Of a stretch of DNA of 64,000 bases, positions 16,843 to 25,134 are shown one piece after another; position 1 is the stretch's first letter, and each line of letters starts with the position of its first letter. The translations under genes were made by a program, and so were the position numbers. Origin of the DNA: Thalassospira sp. MCCC 1A01148 (lineage in GTDB: Bacteria > Pseudomonadota > Alphaproteobacteria > Rhodospirillales > Thalassospiraceae); NCBI RefSeq assembly GCF_001613795.1, contig NZ_LPVZ01000020.1, forward strand, positions 310,001 to 374,000. Reading direction: 5' to 3'. The notes beneath the pieces are model-generated. The model did no database searches and had not been told where the DNA came from. It saw only the letters and a program-made list of their open reading frames with translations.

Positions 16843-19800
16843 TTCCCGACCTCCTTGTCGTTTGCTTCTTCGTCGAGCCAGTCGACCTTCTGCATTTTGC
16901 GGACAATGACGAACTCATCACGGTTGGCACCCACGGTTCCGTAGTAGTTGAAACCGTATGATTGCTGGGCGTAGCCCCCGATCATGTGTGTGGGTTTAAG
17001 TGTCGTGCGGGTGACAGAGTTATGAATACCGCCGCGATGACCGGTCTTTTCGGAACCGGGGGTATTCACGATTTTTTCCTGCGCGTGGTACATGAAGGTC
17101 GTACCATCCTTGATGCGCTGGGAAACGACCGCACGTGCCGTCAAAGCACCATTGGTGTTGTACAGTTCCACCCAGTCGTTATCGACGATCCCCGCACGCT
17201 GTGCGTCGTTTTCACTGATCCAGATCACCGGACCACCACGGTTGAGCGTCAGCATCAACAGGTTGTCACTGTATGTCGAGTGGATGCCCCATTTCTGGTG
17301 CGGTGTGATGAAGTTCAGCACCACATGCGGCACACCCTCGCGGGCCTCGTCGTTGATTTCCTCTGTCACGGTCTTGAGATCGACCGGCGGACGATAGGAA
17401 ACAAACCCTTCGCCAAAGGCCCGCATCCACAAGTGATCCTGATAAAGCTGCTGACGTCCTGTCAGGGTACGCCACGGGATCAGCTCGTGAACGTTGGTAT
17501 AACCCGCGTTGTAACAGACATGCTCGGACTCAAGGCCCGACCAGGTCGGCGAAGAGATGATCTTGCGTGGTTGGGCAGCAATGTCGCGGAAGCGGATTTT
17601 TTCATCTTCCTTGGGCAGGGCAAGATGCTTGTGATCACGTCCGGTAATCTTGCCAAGTGCATCCCATGCCTTGACGGCAACCTCACCGTTGGTTTCCGGT
17701 GCCAGCATCAGAACCACCTCGGTGGCATCGATATCGGTATCGATCTTTGCACAGCCCTTGGCAGACCCTTCCTGCCACACGCCGTTCAGGTCGCGAAGAT
17801 GCTGAACCTCGTCCTCGGTTTTCCAATTGATGCCCTTGCCGCCATTGCCGAGCTTGTCAAGCAACGGACCAAGTGCCGTAAAGCGATCATGGATTGCGGT
17901 GTAATCACGTTCGACCGCGATATAGTTCGGCGCGGTTTTCCCCGGAATGAGGTCGCATTCACCTTTCTTCCAGTCCTTGACCTGATCCTGGGCCACTTCA
18001 CCGGGTGTGTCGTGCAGGATCGGCAGGGCAACGATATCGGTTTCCTTACCCAGATAGCCCGGTACGATTTCCTGAAACTTCTTGGCGATCGCCTTGAAGA
18101 TTTCCCAATCCGATTTGCTTTCATAGGCCGGGTTAACGGCTGCCTGAAGCGGATGGATAAACGGATGCATATCCGACGTATTCAGGTCGTTCTTTTCATA
18201 CCAGCTTGCGGTTGGCAGAACGACGTCGGAATAGACCGCAGTGGTGCTCATGCGGAAATCAATACAGACCAAAAGATCAAGTTTTCCGCGCGGGCCTTCT
18301 TCATGCCATTTGGCTTCCTTGGGCAATTGTCGGCCTTCTTCGCCAAGATCCTTGCCCATAACACCGTGATCGGTGCCAAGAAGGTGTTTCAGGAAATATT
18401 CGTGGCCCTTGCCCGACGACCCCAACAGGTTGGACCGCCAGACAAACAGGTTGCGTGGCCAGTTCTTGGGATCATCCGGATCTTCACACGACATTTCCAG
18501 GTCGCCAGATTTCAGTTTTTCGGCGACATAGGCCGGTATTTCCTTGCCGGCTTCCTTTGCCGCCTTTGCGACATCCAGCGGATTGGTCTTCAGCTGTGGC
18601 GCTGATGGCAACCATCCCATCCGTTCAGCACGGATGTTGTAGTCGATCATTGAAACATCCCAGTCCCCGTCCGGTGCGGTCGGCGACAGGATTTCATCGG
18701 CCCTAAGGGTTTCGTAACGCCACTGATCGGTATGGGCATACCACGCACTGGTAGAATTCATGTGCCGCGGCGGGCGTCCCCAATCAAGGCCAAAGGCCAG
18801 CGGCAGCCACCCGGTCTGCGGACGGAGCTTTTCCTGCCCGACATAGTGTGCCCAACCGCCGCCTGATTGGCCAACACAGCCACACATGACCAGCATGTTG
18901 ATCACACCACGATAGTTCATATCCATGTGGTACCAATGGTTCATCGCAGCCCCGATGATGACCATCGACTTGCCTTTGGTCTTCTCGGCGTTCTGGGCAA
19001 ACTCACGGGCAACATGAATGATCTTGTCGGCCGGAACCCCGGTGATCTTTTCGGCCCATGCCGGGGTGCCCGGCATGCCATCGGCATAGTCACTGGTAAC
19101 CCATTCGCCACCCAGCCCACGATCCAGACCATAGTTGGCACAAAACAGGTCAAAGACAGTTGCCACCATGATCTCGCCATCGGCGGTCTGGATGCGTTTA
19201 ACCGGAATGTTGCGGGTCAGGACATCAGGGTGTTGCGCGTCAGTCGCAAAGTGTTCCGACGCATCACCGCCGAAATACGGGAAGTCGACCCCGGCAATCT
19301 CGTCATGATCTTCTTCAAGGACCAAAGACATCTTGAGATTGGTGTCGGCACCAGCAGCACGTTCTTCAAGGTTCCATTCGCCTGCTTCGCCCCAGCGATA
19401 CCCGATGGATCCGTTCGGTGCGACCATGCTGCCCGACTTTTCGTCAAGTGCGATGGTTTTCCATTCCGGATTGTTTTCTTCACCAAGTTTGTCACTCAGG
19501 TCTGCGGCACGCAGGAACCGTCCCGGAATAAGGGAACCGTTCTTTTCATCAAGTTTCACCAGCATCGGGAAGTCCGAATACTTGCGGCAATACTCTTCGA
19601 AATAGTCTGTCTGACGGTCGAGATGGAATTCGCGCAGGATCACGTGACCAAAGGCCATTGCCAATGCAGCATCCGTACCCTGCTTGACGTTCAACCAGAC
19701 ATCGCCAAATTTCGCGGCTTCGGAATAATCCGGGCAAATAACGGCCGATTTGGTCCCGCGATAGCGGGCCTCGGTATAGAAATGCGCATCCGGGGTACGG

Positions 19801-20579
19801 GTTTGCGGGACGTTTGAACCCCACAAGATCAGATAACCAGCATTGTACCAGTCAGCCGATTCCGGGACGTCGGTCTGTTCGCCCCAGGTCATTGGCGATG
19901 CCGGTGGCAAATCGCAATACCAGTCATAGAACGACATGCACACGCCGCCCATCAGGCTAAGATAACGTGATCCTGCCGCATAACTGATCATCGACATTGC
20001 CGGAATTGGCGAGAAACCAAATACCCGGTCCGGACCATATGTTTTTGCGGTAAAGGCGTTTGAAGCTGCAACCAGTTCGGTGGCTTCGTCCCAGGTCGCA
20101 CGGACAAAGCCGCCCTTACCCCGGCTTGCAACATAGCTTTCCCGAAGGACGGGATCATTTTGAATTGCCGTCCATGCCTCGATCGGGTTCATCGTCGAGC
20201 GCATCCGGCGCCACAGCTTCAAAAGCTTGCCACGGATCAGCGGATTTTTAACGCGGTTGGCAGAATACAGATACCAGCTATAGCTGGCGCCGCGGGCACA
20301 GCCGCGCGGTTCATGGTTTGGCAGTCCGGCACGGGTGCGCGGGTAATCGGTCTGCTGCGTTTCCCAGGTGACAATCCCGGATTTCACATAGATTTTCCAG
20401 CTGCATGAACCGGTACAGTTCACACCGTGCGTCGAACGAACGATTTTGTCATGGCGCCAGCGGTTGCGATAGGTGTCTTCCCAGTCGCGATTTTCGCGGG
20501 TTACCTGACCGTGGTTGTCTGAAAACCTTTCCAGTTCTTTGTTCTGAAAAAAGTTCAGTCTGTCTAACAGGTGACTCAT
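16839..20579 (-). CDS. narG: Respiratory nitrate reductase alpha (catalytic) subunit
   Basis: 1246 residues, normal for membrane-bound NarG. The N-terminus holds the vestigial Tat-like stretch used for NarJ binding, then HGVNCTGSCSW, the His/Cys set of the FS0 [4Fe-4S] cluster. The EQTDVPESADW segment carries the Asp expected to ligate molybdenum. The enzyme contains Mo-bis-MGD and reduces nitrate to nitrite in the cytoplasm, coupled through NarH and NarI to quinol oxidation. It is preceded by narK2 with a 68-bp gap that holds a strong hairpin, and overlaps narH by 4 bp. Expression probably depends on the FNR-type site before narK1. Confidence 0.98.
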   Translation of the reverse strand: MSHLLDRLNFFQNKELERFSDNHGQVTRENRDWEDTYRNRWRHDKIVRSTHGVNCTGSCSWKIYVKSGIVTWETQQTDYPRTRAGLPNHEPRGCARGASYSWYLYSANRVKNPLIRGKLLKLWRRMRSTMNPIEAWTAIQNDPVLRESYVASRGKGGFVRATWDEATELVAASNAFTAKTYGPDRVFGFSPIPAMSMISYAAGSRYLSLMGGVCMSFYDWYCDLPPASPMTWGEQTDVPESADWYNAGYLILWGSNVPQTRTPDAHFYTEARYRGTKSAVICPDYSEAAKFGDVWLNVKQGTDAALAMAFGHVILREFHLDRQTDYFEEYCRKYSDFPMLVKLDEKNGSLIPGRFLRAADLSDKLGEENNPEWKTIALDEKSGSMVAPNGSIGYRWGEAGEWNLEERAAGADTNLKMSLVLEEDHDEIAGVDFPYFGGDASEHFATDAQHPDVLTRNIPVKRIQTADGEIMVATVFDLFCANYGLDRGLGGEWVTSDYADGMPGTPAWAEKITGVPADKIIHVAREFAQNAEKTKGKSMVIIGAAMNHWYHMDMNYRGVINMLVMCGCVGQSGGGWAHYVGQEKLRPQTGWLPLAFGLDWGRPPRHMNSTSAWYAHTDQWRYETLRADEILSPTAPDGDWDVSMIDYNIRAERMGWLPSAPQLKTNPLDVAKAAKEAGKEIPAYVAEKLKSGDLEMSCEDPDDPKNWPRNLFVWRSNLLGSSGKGHEYFLKHLLGTDHGVMGKDLGEEGRQLPKEAKWHEEGPRGKLDLLVCIDFRMSTTAVYSDVVLPTASWYEKNDLNTSDMHPFIHPLQAAVNPAYESKSDWEIFKAIAKKFQEIVPGYLGKETDIVALPILHDTPGEVAQDQVKDWKKGECDLIPGKTAPNYIAVERDYTAIHDRFTALGPLLDKLGNGGKGINWKTEDEVQHLRDLNGVWQEGSAKGCAKIDTDIDATEVVLMLAPETNGEVAVKAWDALGKITGRDHKHLALPKEDEKIRFRDIAAQPRKIISSPTWSGLESEHVCYNAGYTNVHELIPWRTLTGRQQLYQDHLWMRAFGEGFVSYRPPVDLKTVTEEINDEAREGVPHVVLNFITPHQKWGIHSTYSDNLLMLTLNRGGPVIWISENDAQRAGIVDNDWVELYNTNGALTARAVVSQRIKDGTTFMYHAQEKIVNTPGSEKTGHRGGIHNSVTRTTLKPTHMIGGYAQQSYGFNYYGTVGANRDEFVIVRKMQKVDWLDEEANDKEVGK

Positions 20580-20603
20580 GGCGTTTCTCCTGAAGGCTGT
20601 AGG

Positions 20604-20633
20604 CCCTGCCCGAACCGATCAGATCGGGCAGGG
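20604..20633 (-). other. Intercistronic stem-loop between narK2 and narG
   Basis: A 10-bp perfect stem (CCCTGCCCGA / TCGGGCAGGG) has a 10-base loop. On the minus strand no T-run follows. It begins about 25 bp before the narG start and could set the level of narG mRNA relative to the transporters by processing or partial termination. Confidence 0.7.
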
Positions 20634-20647
20634 AGAATTGTGGGTGA

Positions 20648-22042
20648 TCAGCACGGAACCGGTGCGCTTTTGCGGCTGTAGTAGAACCAGGTGATGGCAA
20701 CACAGACCGCATAGAAGACTGCAAAGCACCAAAGCGCGCCGGCAGGACCGCCGGTCAGTGCGATGGAGGTGCCATAGGCTTTGGGAATGAAGAATGCCCC
20801 ATAGGCCGCAATCGCACTGGTAAAGGCGATGATGGCTGAACTTTCGAGTTCGGATTGTTTGAGCTGGGCAGCTTGATCTGCATCGGGCATCAGGCGCGGG
20901 ATTTCCTGACGCATGATTGACGGGATCATCTGGAAGGTCGATGCGTTGCCAACACCGGTCAGGAAGAACAGCGCCATAAAGCAGGCAAAGAAGCCCCAGA
21001 AATGGCCGCTCGTTCCGCCGAGCGGCAGGAATTGAAGCACACCGACAACCGCGGCAATCATGCCGATAAAGGTCCAGAACGTCACCCGGCCCCCACCAAG
21101 CCTGTCAGAAATCCATCCCGTGCCGGCACGGCTCAGCGCACCGACCAGCGGACCGAGAAACGCATATTGCAATGCATCGACTTCCGGGAACTGTGTCTTC
21201 ATCAGCAGCGGGAACCCTGCGGAATAACCGATAAAGCTGCCAAATGTGCCGGTATAAAGGATGCACATGATCCAGTTGTGTTTGCGGCTAAAGATGATGG
21301 ACTGCTTTTTGAAGCTGGCTTTGGCATCAGCGATGCTGTTCATGCCAAACCAGGCAGCAATGGTCGAAACCACGATGAACGGCACCCAGATGAAACCGGC
21401 ATTTTGCAAGAATATCTCGCCACCACCTGAGACGCTCTGGGCGTCACCGCCAAAGGCGCCAAAGACACCGGCAGTGATCACCAGCGGCACGACAAATTGC
21501 ATGACCGAAACCCCAAGATTGCCAAGTCCGGCATTCAGGGCCAGGGCATTGCCTTTGGCTCTTTTCGGGTAGAAATAAGCGATGTTTGCCATCGATGAGG
21601 CAAAGTTGCCGCCCCCGAACCCGCACAACAGTGCAAGAATAAGGAACCAGCTATAGGACGTATTGGGGTCCTGCACGGCAAAGCCGATCCCAAGGGCTGG
21701 CAGCAACAGGGATGCTGTGCTCAGCGTCGTCCAGACGCGGCCACCAAAGATTGGCACCATAAAGCTATAGAAAATACGAAGCGTTGCCCCCGACAGGCCC
21801 GGAAGTGCAGCCAGCCAGAACAGTTCGCCGGTGGTGTAGGTAAAGCCGATAACCGGCAGTTTGGCGACAACAACCGACCAAACCATCCAGACCGAAAACG
21901 CCAACAAAAGGCACGGAATGGAGATCCAGAGATTGCGGGTTGCAATTGCGCTGCCCTTGTTTGACCAGAACTCTGTGTCTTCTGGTCGCCATTCGGTCAG
22001 GACAGCGCCTTTTTGACCATTGTTTGCATGCGTGGTTTCCAA
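20648..22042 (-). CDS. narK2: Nitrate/nitrite transporter, NarK2 type (MFS)
   Basis: 464 residues, a 12-helix major facilitator protein. After a hydrophilic N-terminus (WRPEDTEFWSNKG, typical of NarK2-like proteins) come the nitrate-signature segments GFGGGNFASSMANIAYFYPKR and, in the second half, FFLTGVGNASTFQMIPSI. Proteins of this type are thought to exchange nitrite for nitrate across the inner membrane. In some alphaproteobacteria it is fused to NarK1 as one protein; here the two are separate neighbouring genes. Direction of transport is inferred from the subfamily. Confidence 0.93.
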   Translation of the reverse strand: METTHANNGQKGAVLTEWRPEDTEFWSNKGSAIATRNLWISIPCLLLAFSVWMVWSVVVAKLPVIGFTYTTGELFWLAALPGLSGATLRIFYSFMVPIFGGRVWTTLSTASLLLPALGIGFAVQDPNTSYSWFLILALLCGFGGGNFASSMANIAYFYPKRAKGNALALNAGLGNLGVSVMQFVVPLVITAGVFGAFGGDAQSVSGGGEIFLQNAGFIWVPFIVVSTIAAWFGMNSIADAKASFKKQSIIFSRKHNWIMCILYTGTFGSFIGYSAGFPLLMKTQFPEVDALQYAFLGPLVGALSRAGTGWISDRLGGGRVTFWTFIGMIAAVVGVLQFLPLGGTSGHFWGFFACFMALFFLTGVGNASTFQMIPSIMRQEIPRLMPDADQAAQLKQSELESSAIIAFTSAIAAYGAFFIPKAYGTSIALTGGPAGALWCFAVFYAVCVAITWFYYSRKSAPVPC

Positions 22043-22070
22043 GGGAACCTCCCGATGAAACTGTATGGGA

Positions 22071-22096
22071 GGCAGAGCGCAACCTTGCGCTCTGCC
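22071..22096 (-). other. Intercistronic stem-loop between narK1 and narK2
   Basis: A 12-bp perfect inverted repeat (GGCAGAGCGCAA, two-base turn, TTGCGCTCTGCC) lies in the 62-bp gap. No T-run follows on the minus strand. Such a tight palindrome may act as an mRNA processing or stability signal. Confidence 0.72.
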
Positions 22097-22104
22097 GGCT
22101 TGTA

Positions 22105-23466
22105 TTACTGAGCAGGTTTGGTAACGCCCGATGTCTTGCCAGCTTCAGGTGCTGGCTTTTCCAGTGGCTTCTCGGGCACATCCGAAAGGTATCTCTCGTC
22201 GGCCAGTGCCGGATGACGTGCACGTTCCATGCGACGGATCACGACATGCATCCAGATGGTGGAGACCGCGACCAGAATGAACAGCAGCATGAAAGGCGCG
22301 GTCCAGACATTGGTCAGGTCCAGAAGCATTCCGAATGCAATTGGCAGGAAGAATCCCCCAAGGCCGCCGATCATGCCGACCAGACCGCCGACAGAACCGA
22401 CATGGTGGGGATAATAGACCGGGATATGTTTGTAGACGGCGGCCTTGCCGAGGCTCATGACGAACCCGAGAACAACCGTCAGCGCCACAAACATGCCAAG
22501 CGACACACCGAAGTTAAATTCGATCGGGCCGTTGATACCCGCGACCTGATAGGTTGTTTGCGGGTAGCTCATGATAAACAGGACGATCAGGGAGACGATG
22601 AAGGTCAGATACATGACCGCACGTGCGCCCCATTTATCCGACATCCAGCCCCCCAGTGCCCGAAAGACCGAGCCGGGCAGCGAATAGAGTCCGGCAAACA
22701 CGCCCGCCGTCGTCAGTTCCAGCCCGTAGGCGCCGACATAGTAGCGTGGCAAGAAGCTTGCGAGTGCAACAAAGGCGCCGAAGACAAAGAAGTAGTAGGT
22801 GGCAAACCGCCAGACCTGCATGTTCTTGAGAGGCTCCAGCTGCGAACTGGCTGATACCGGACCTTCGCCCGATTCCTTGCGGTGTTGCTGGACAGGGTCG
22901 GTTTTCGCCAGCAGATAAAACAGGATCGCAGTTGCGACAAGAACGACGGCGTAAACACGCGCTGTGCCTTCCCAGCCAAGAGCAACCACAAGAAACGGTG
23001 CGGCAAAGTTCGTGACAGCCGCGCCAACGTTACCTGCGCCGAAAATGCCAAGTGCTGTGCCCTGGCGATCCTTTTCAAACCAGCGGGATGTATAGGCGAC
23101 ACCAACGATAAAGGATCCGCCGGCAAGCCCAAGACCAAGGGCAGCAACAAGAAAGATTTCGTAGGTGTGGACAGATGTCAGGAGCCAAACACAAACGGCT
23201 GTGATCAGCATCTGCAGCGGAAACATGATCCGGCCGCCAAATTGCTCTGTCCATACGCCGAGAAAGATACGGCTGACAGAACCGGTCAGAACCGGTGTCG
23301 CAACCAAAAGCCCGAATTGCGTATCACTCAGCCCGAGTTCCTGTTTGATCTTGACCCCGATAATGGAAAAAATTGTCCATACCGCGAAACATACCGTGAA
23401 GGCGAAAGTACTCAGGCCAAGTGCACGATACTGATCAGTTTGAGAAACCCCTTTTAACGTGTGCAT
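22105..23466 (-). CDS. narK1: Nitrate transporter, NarK1 type (MFS)
   Basis: 453 residues from the ATG at 23466, which has GAGGGGATT about 7 bp upstream; the five-residue frame extension is not needed. It is a 12-helix MFS protein with the first-half motif GLAGGSFIVGVAYTSRWFEKDRQGTALGIFGAGNVG and the second-half VLGFVMSLGKAAVYKHIPVYYP, both NarK family signatures. NarK1 proteins are thought to import nitrate by proton symport, which starts respiration before nitrite accumulates. It is the first gene of the nar transcript; an FNR-type site is centred about 90 bp before the ATG. Confidence 0.93.
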   Translation of the reverse strand: MHTLKGVSQTDQYRALGLSTFAFTVCFAVWTIFSIIGVKIKQELGLSDTQFGLLVATPVLTGSVSRIFLGVWTEQFGGRIMFPLQMLITAVCVWLLTSVHTYEIFLVAALGLGLAGGSFIVGVAYTSRWFEKDRQGTALGIFGAGNVGAAVTNFAAPFLVVALGWEGTARVYAVVLVATAILFYLLAKTDPVQQHRKESGEGPVSASSQLEPLKNMQVWRFATYYFFVFGAFVALASFLPRYYVGAYGLELTTAGVFAGLYSLPGSVFRALGGWMSDKWGARAVMYLTFIVSLIVLFIMSYPQTTYQVAGINGPIEFNFGVSLGMFVALTVVLGFVMSLGKAAVYKHIPVYYPHHVGSVGGLVGMIGGLGGFFLPIAFGMLLDLTNVWTAPFMLLFILVAVSTIWMHVVIRRMERARHPALADERYLSDVPEKPLEKPAPEAGKTSGVTKPAQ

Positions 23467-23548
23467 GGTAAATCCCCTCAAGCATCTGTCGTTACGTTGG
23501 AGCGCGTTCGAAGTGCCTGATCATTGGTTGAGGGGGTGCGCGTCAGGC

Positions 23549-23562
23549 TTGATCTAAATCAG
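23549..23562 (-). promoter_or_regulatory. FNR/NNR-type box upstream of narK1
   Basis: TTGATCTAAATCAG (plus strand) matches the TTGAT-N4-ATCAA consensus with one mismatch. Its centre is about 90 bp before the narK1 ATG, which fits activation from about -41.5 with a leader near 48 nt. Confidence 0.7.
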
Positions 23563-23663
23563 AAAACGTGGAACGCTTTGGTGAAATAAACGGGCTCGTA
23601 AAGTATTTCATGCGGCGAATTGCCGAACTTGTCACCAGAGAGAGAACTAAGACAAATACCCGC

Positions 23664-23677
23664 TTGATAAATATCAA
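23664..23677 (+). promoter_or_regulatory. FNR/NNR-type box close to the narR-like start
   Basis: TTGATAAATATCAA is a perfect TTGAT-N4-ATCAA palindrome. It ends only 13 bp before the regulator ATG, overlapping the likely transcription start or leader, a position that suits repression or autoregulation better than class II activation. Confidence 0.75.
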
Positions 23678-23690
23678 GTGATGACAAGAC

Positions 23691-24422
23691 ATGAATCTGC
23701 GCGAGTTAAGAAGTGAGGAAGAAATGCCCGATTCGACCTTCCCGGAGGTGCGTAGTCTGGATCTCTTCGCTGATATGAGCGATGAGAACTATGCCAAGCT
23801 CATGCGTGGCGCTTATTTGCAGACATTTCCGCCACACGTCGATCTCATTGGCGAAGGAGAAGATGCCGATTTTCTCCATGTCCTGGTATCGGGCGCAGTT
23901 GATCTGTTTTCCAGCTGGAGCAACCGGGAGACAAGCGTCATGATCGTCAAGCCGGTCTCAACATTCATTCTTGCCGCCACCATTCGCGATGCGCGCTATC
24001 TGATGTCGGCCAGAACAATGGAAAAAAGCCGGATTGTCATGATCCCCAGTCAGGATGTCCGCGCGATCTTTGATCTTGATGCAGGCTTTGCCCGTGCGGT
24101 TGTTGTTGAGTTGGCCGCTTGTTACCGGTCCGTGATCAAAACCACCAAAAATCTCAAATTGCGCACAGCACTTGAACGGTTGGCAAACTATCTGCTCAGT
24201 CGCTCCCAGGATCACGATGGTGCACTGAATTTCGTGCTGGATCTTGAGAAACGGCAGCTGGCATCCGTTCTTGGAATGACACCCGAAAATCTGAGCCGTG
24301 CTTTCAAGGCTTTGCAAGCATATGGCGTGCAGGTTAATGGCGAAAATGTCGTCATTAACAATATGGACGACCTCCAGACCTTCGCCAAACCAACATCACT
24401 TATTGATGATAACCGGACCTAA
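23691..24422 (+). CDS. Crp/Fnr-family regulator, NarR/NNR-like
   Basis: 243 residues with a cyclic-nucleotide-binding-like barrel (about 25-140), a dimer helix, and a winged helix whose recognition segment MTPENLSRAFKAL keeps the E..SR pattern that reads TTGA half sites. It lacks the N-terminal cysteine cluster of FNR, so it is not a classical O2 sensor. Regulators of this kind (NarR, NNR, Dnr) respond to nitrate/nitrite or nitric oxide. It stands between the divergent nar operon and the nos operon and probably controls both. A perfect FNR box lies just before its ATG, suggesting autoregulation or control by another family member. The exact subgroup is inferred from position. Confidence 0.85.
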   Translation: MNLRELRSEEEMPDSTFPEVRSLDLFADMSDENYAKLMRGAYLQTFPPHVDLIGEGEDADFLHVLVSGAVDLFSSWSNRETSVMIVKPVSTFILAATIRDARYLMSARTMEKSRIVMIPSQDVRAIFDLDAGFARAVVVELAACYRSVIKTTKNLKLRTALERLANYLLSRSQDHDGALNFVLDLEKRQLASVLGMTPENLSRAFKALQAYGVQVNGENVVINNMDDLQTFAKPTSLIDDNRT

Positions 24423-24737
24423 AGGGCGAACTCATATGAATCTGGGCGCCCCCTGATTGTAATGAACTGTCACTTCGTTTCCTGATTGCCAAGCAGTCTG
24501 AAACCTGCTGACGTCTTGAATGACAAAGACTTTAACTGTTGCCACATACGCTTGCGTTTATGTGAAAGCTTAAATTTGTCTGGCCCGCTTCGCACGGCAC
24601 TTGAACGACATATGTCAGATATCCCGTCGTCGTGCTTCAGCTGACTGATTAATCTTCTATCGTTCAGCTCATTCGGGTGACGACCAAGCCCCCCTTCCAC
24701 TTGACCACTGTCAATAATCAGGAATCTGCGATGGAAT
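24423..24737 (+). other. Intergenic region between the Crp/Fnr regulator and the nos operon
   Basis: 315 bp without a convincing gene. Apart from the palindrome at 24701-24714 I see no clear terminator for the regulator gene; short GC palindromes are present but none has a T-run. Confidence 0.5.
24701..24714 (+). promoter_or_regulatory. FNR/NNR-type box before the nos operon
   Basis: TTGACCACTGTCAA is a perfect TTGAC-N4-GTCAA palindrome. It is centred 51 bp before an ATG at 24759 and 42 bp before one at 24750. If used as a -41.5 activator site, transcription would begin near 24749, leaving a very short leader and favouring the ATG at 24759. Confidence 0.78.
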
Positions 24738-25130
24738 ATGAGAAGCATTATGGAAAAAATGCTTCGCACATTTCTGTTGTTTCTGATCGCACTTTCCCTG
24801 ACCGGAACCGGTGTTGCTCAGGCTATTGCTCAAGTGACGAAGCAAACTGCAGCTGCTGACCTTGTTCAAATCACGATCTGCAGTACAGACCAGACTCCCG
24901 TAACAATATTGATCGACCGGAACGGCAACAAAGCACCCGCACCCGTCGAATGCGATTACCCAAATTGCATGAACTGCCTGAGCGGATCTGCATTCCAGCA
25001 TTCAGACCCAATTGGCGTGCCCGAACATGACCGCAAAGTCGTTCTGACGATCTTCCCCATGTCATTTGACCACGCCAGTGCAACACCGACTGCACCGGCG
25101 ACGGCACGCGCGCCTCCGTACAAGGTTTGA
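24738..25130 (+). CDS. Small exported protein leading the nos operon (DUF2946-like)
   Basis: 130 residues from the first ATG; better starts are 24750 (GAGAAG upstream) or 24759 (MLRTFLLFLIALSLTGTGVAQA), which gives a clean signal peptide. The mature part has the ITICSTDQ segment, a YPNCMNCL double-cysteine motif and a later histidine, resembling small DUF2946-type periplasmic proteins often found with copper or cytochrome genes. It ends 4 bp before nosR and carries the nos promoter box in front, so it is probably part of the nos transcript. A role in copper handling for NosZ is possible but not shown. Family assignment is moderate. Confidence 0.65.
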   Translation: MRSIMEKMLRTFLLFLIALSLTGTGVAQAIAQVTKQTAAADLVQITICSTDQTPVTILIDRNGNKAPAPVECDYPNCMNCLSGSAFQHSDPIGVPEHDRKVVLTIFPMSFDHASATPTAPATARAPPYKV

Positions 25131-25134
25131 ATTC

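Noticed and set aside
16962-18605. 547-codon open frame on the plus strand
   Set aside because: It lies entirely antisense to narG, shows no domain pattern and is a codon-bias shadow of the reading frame opposite.
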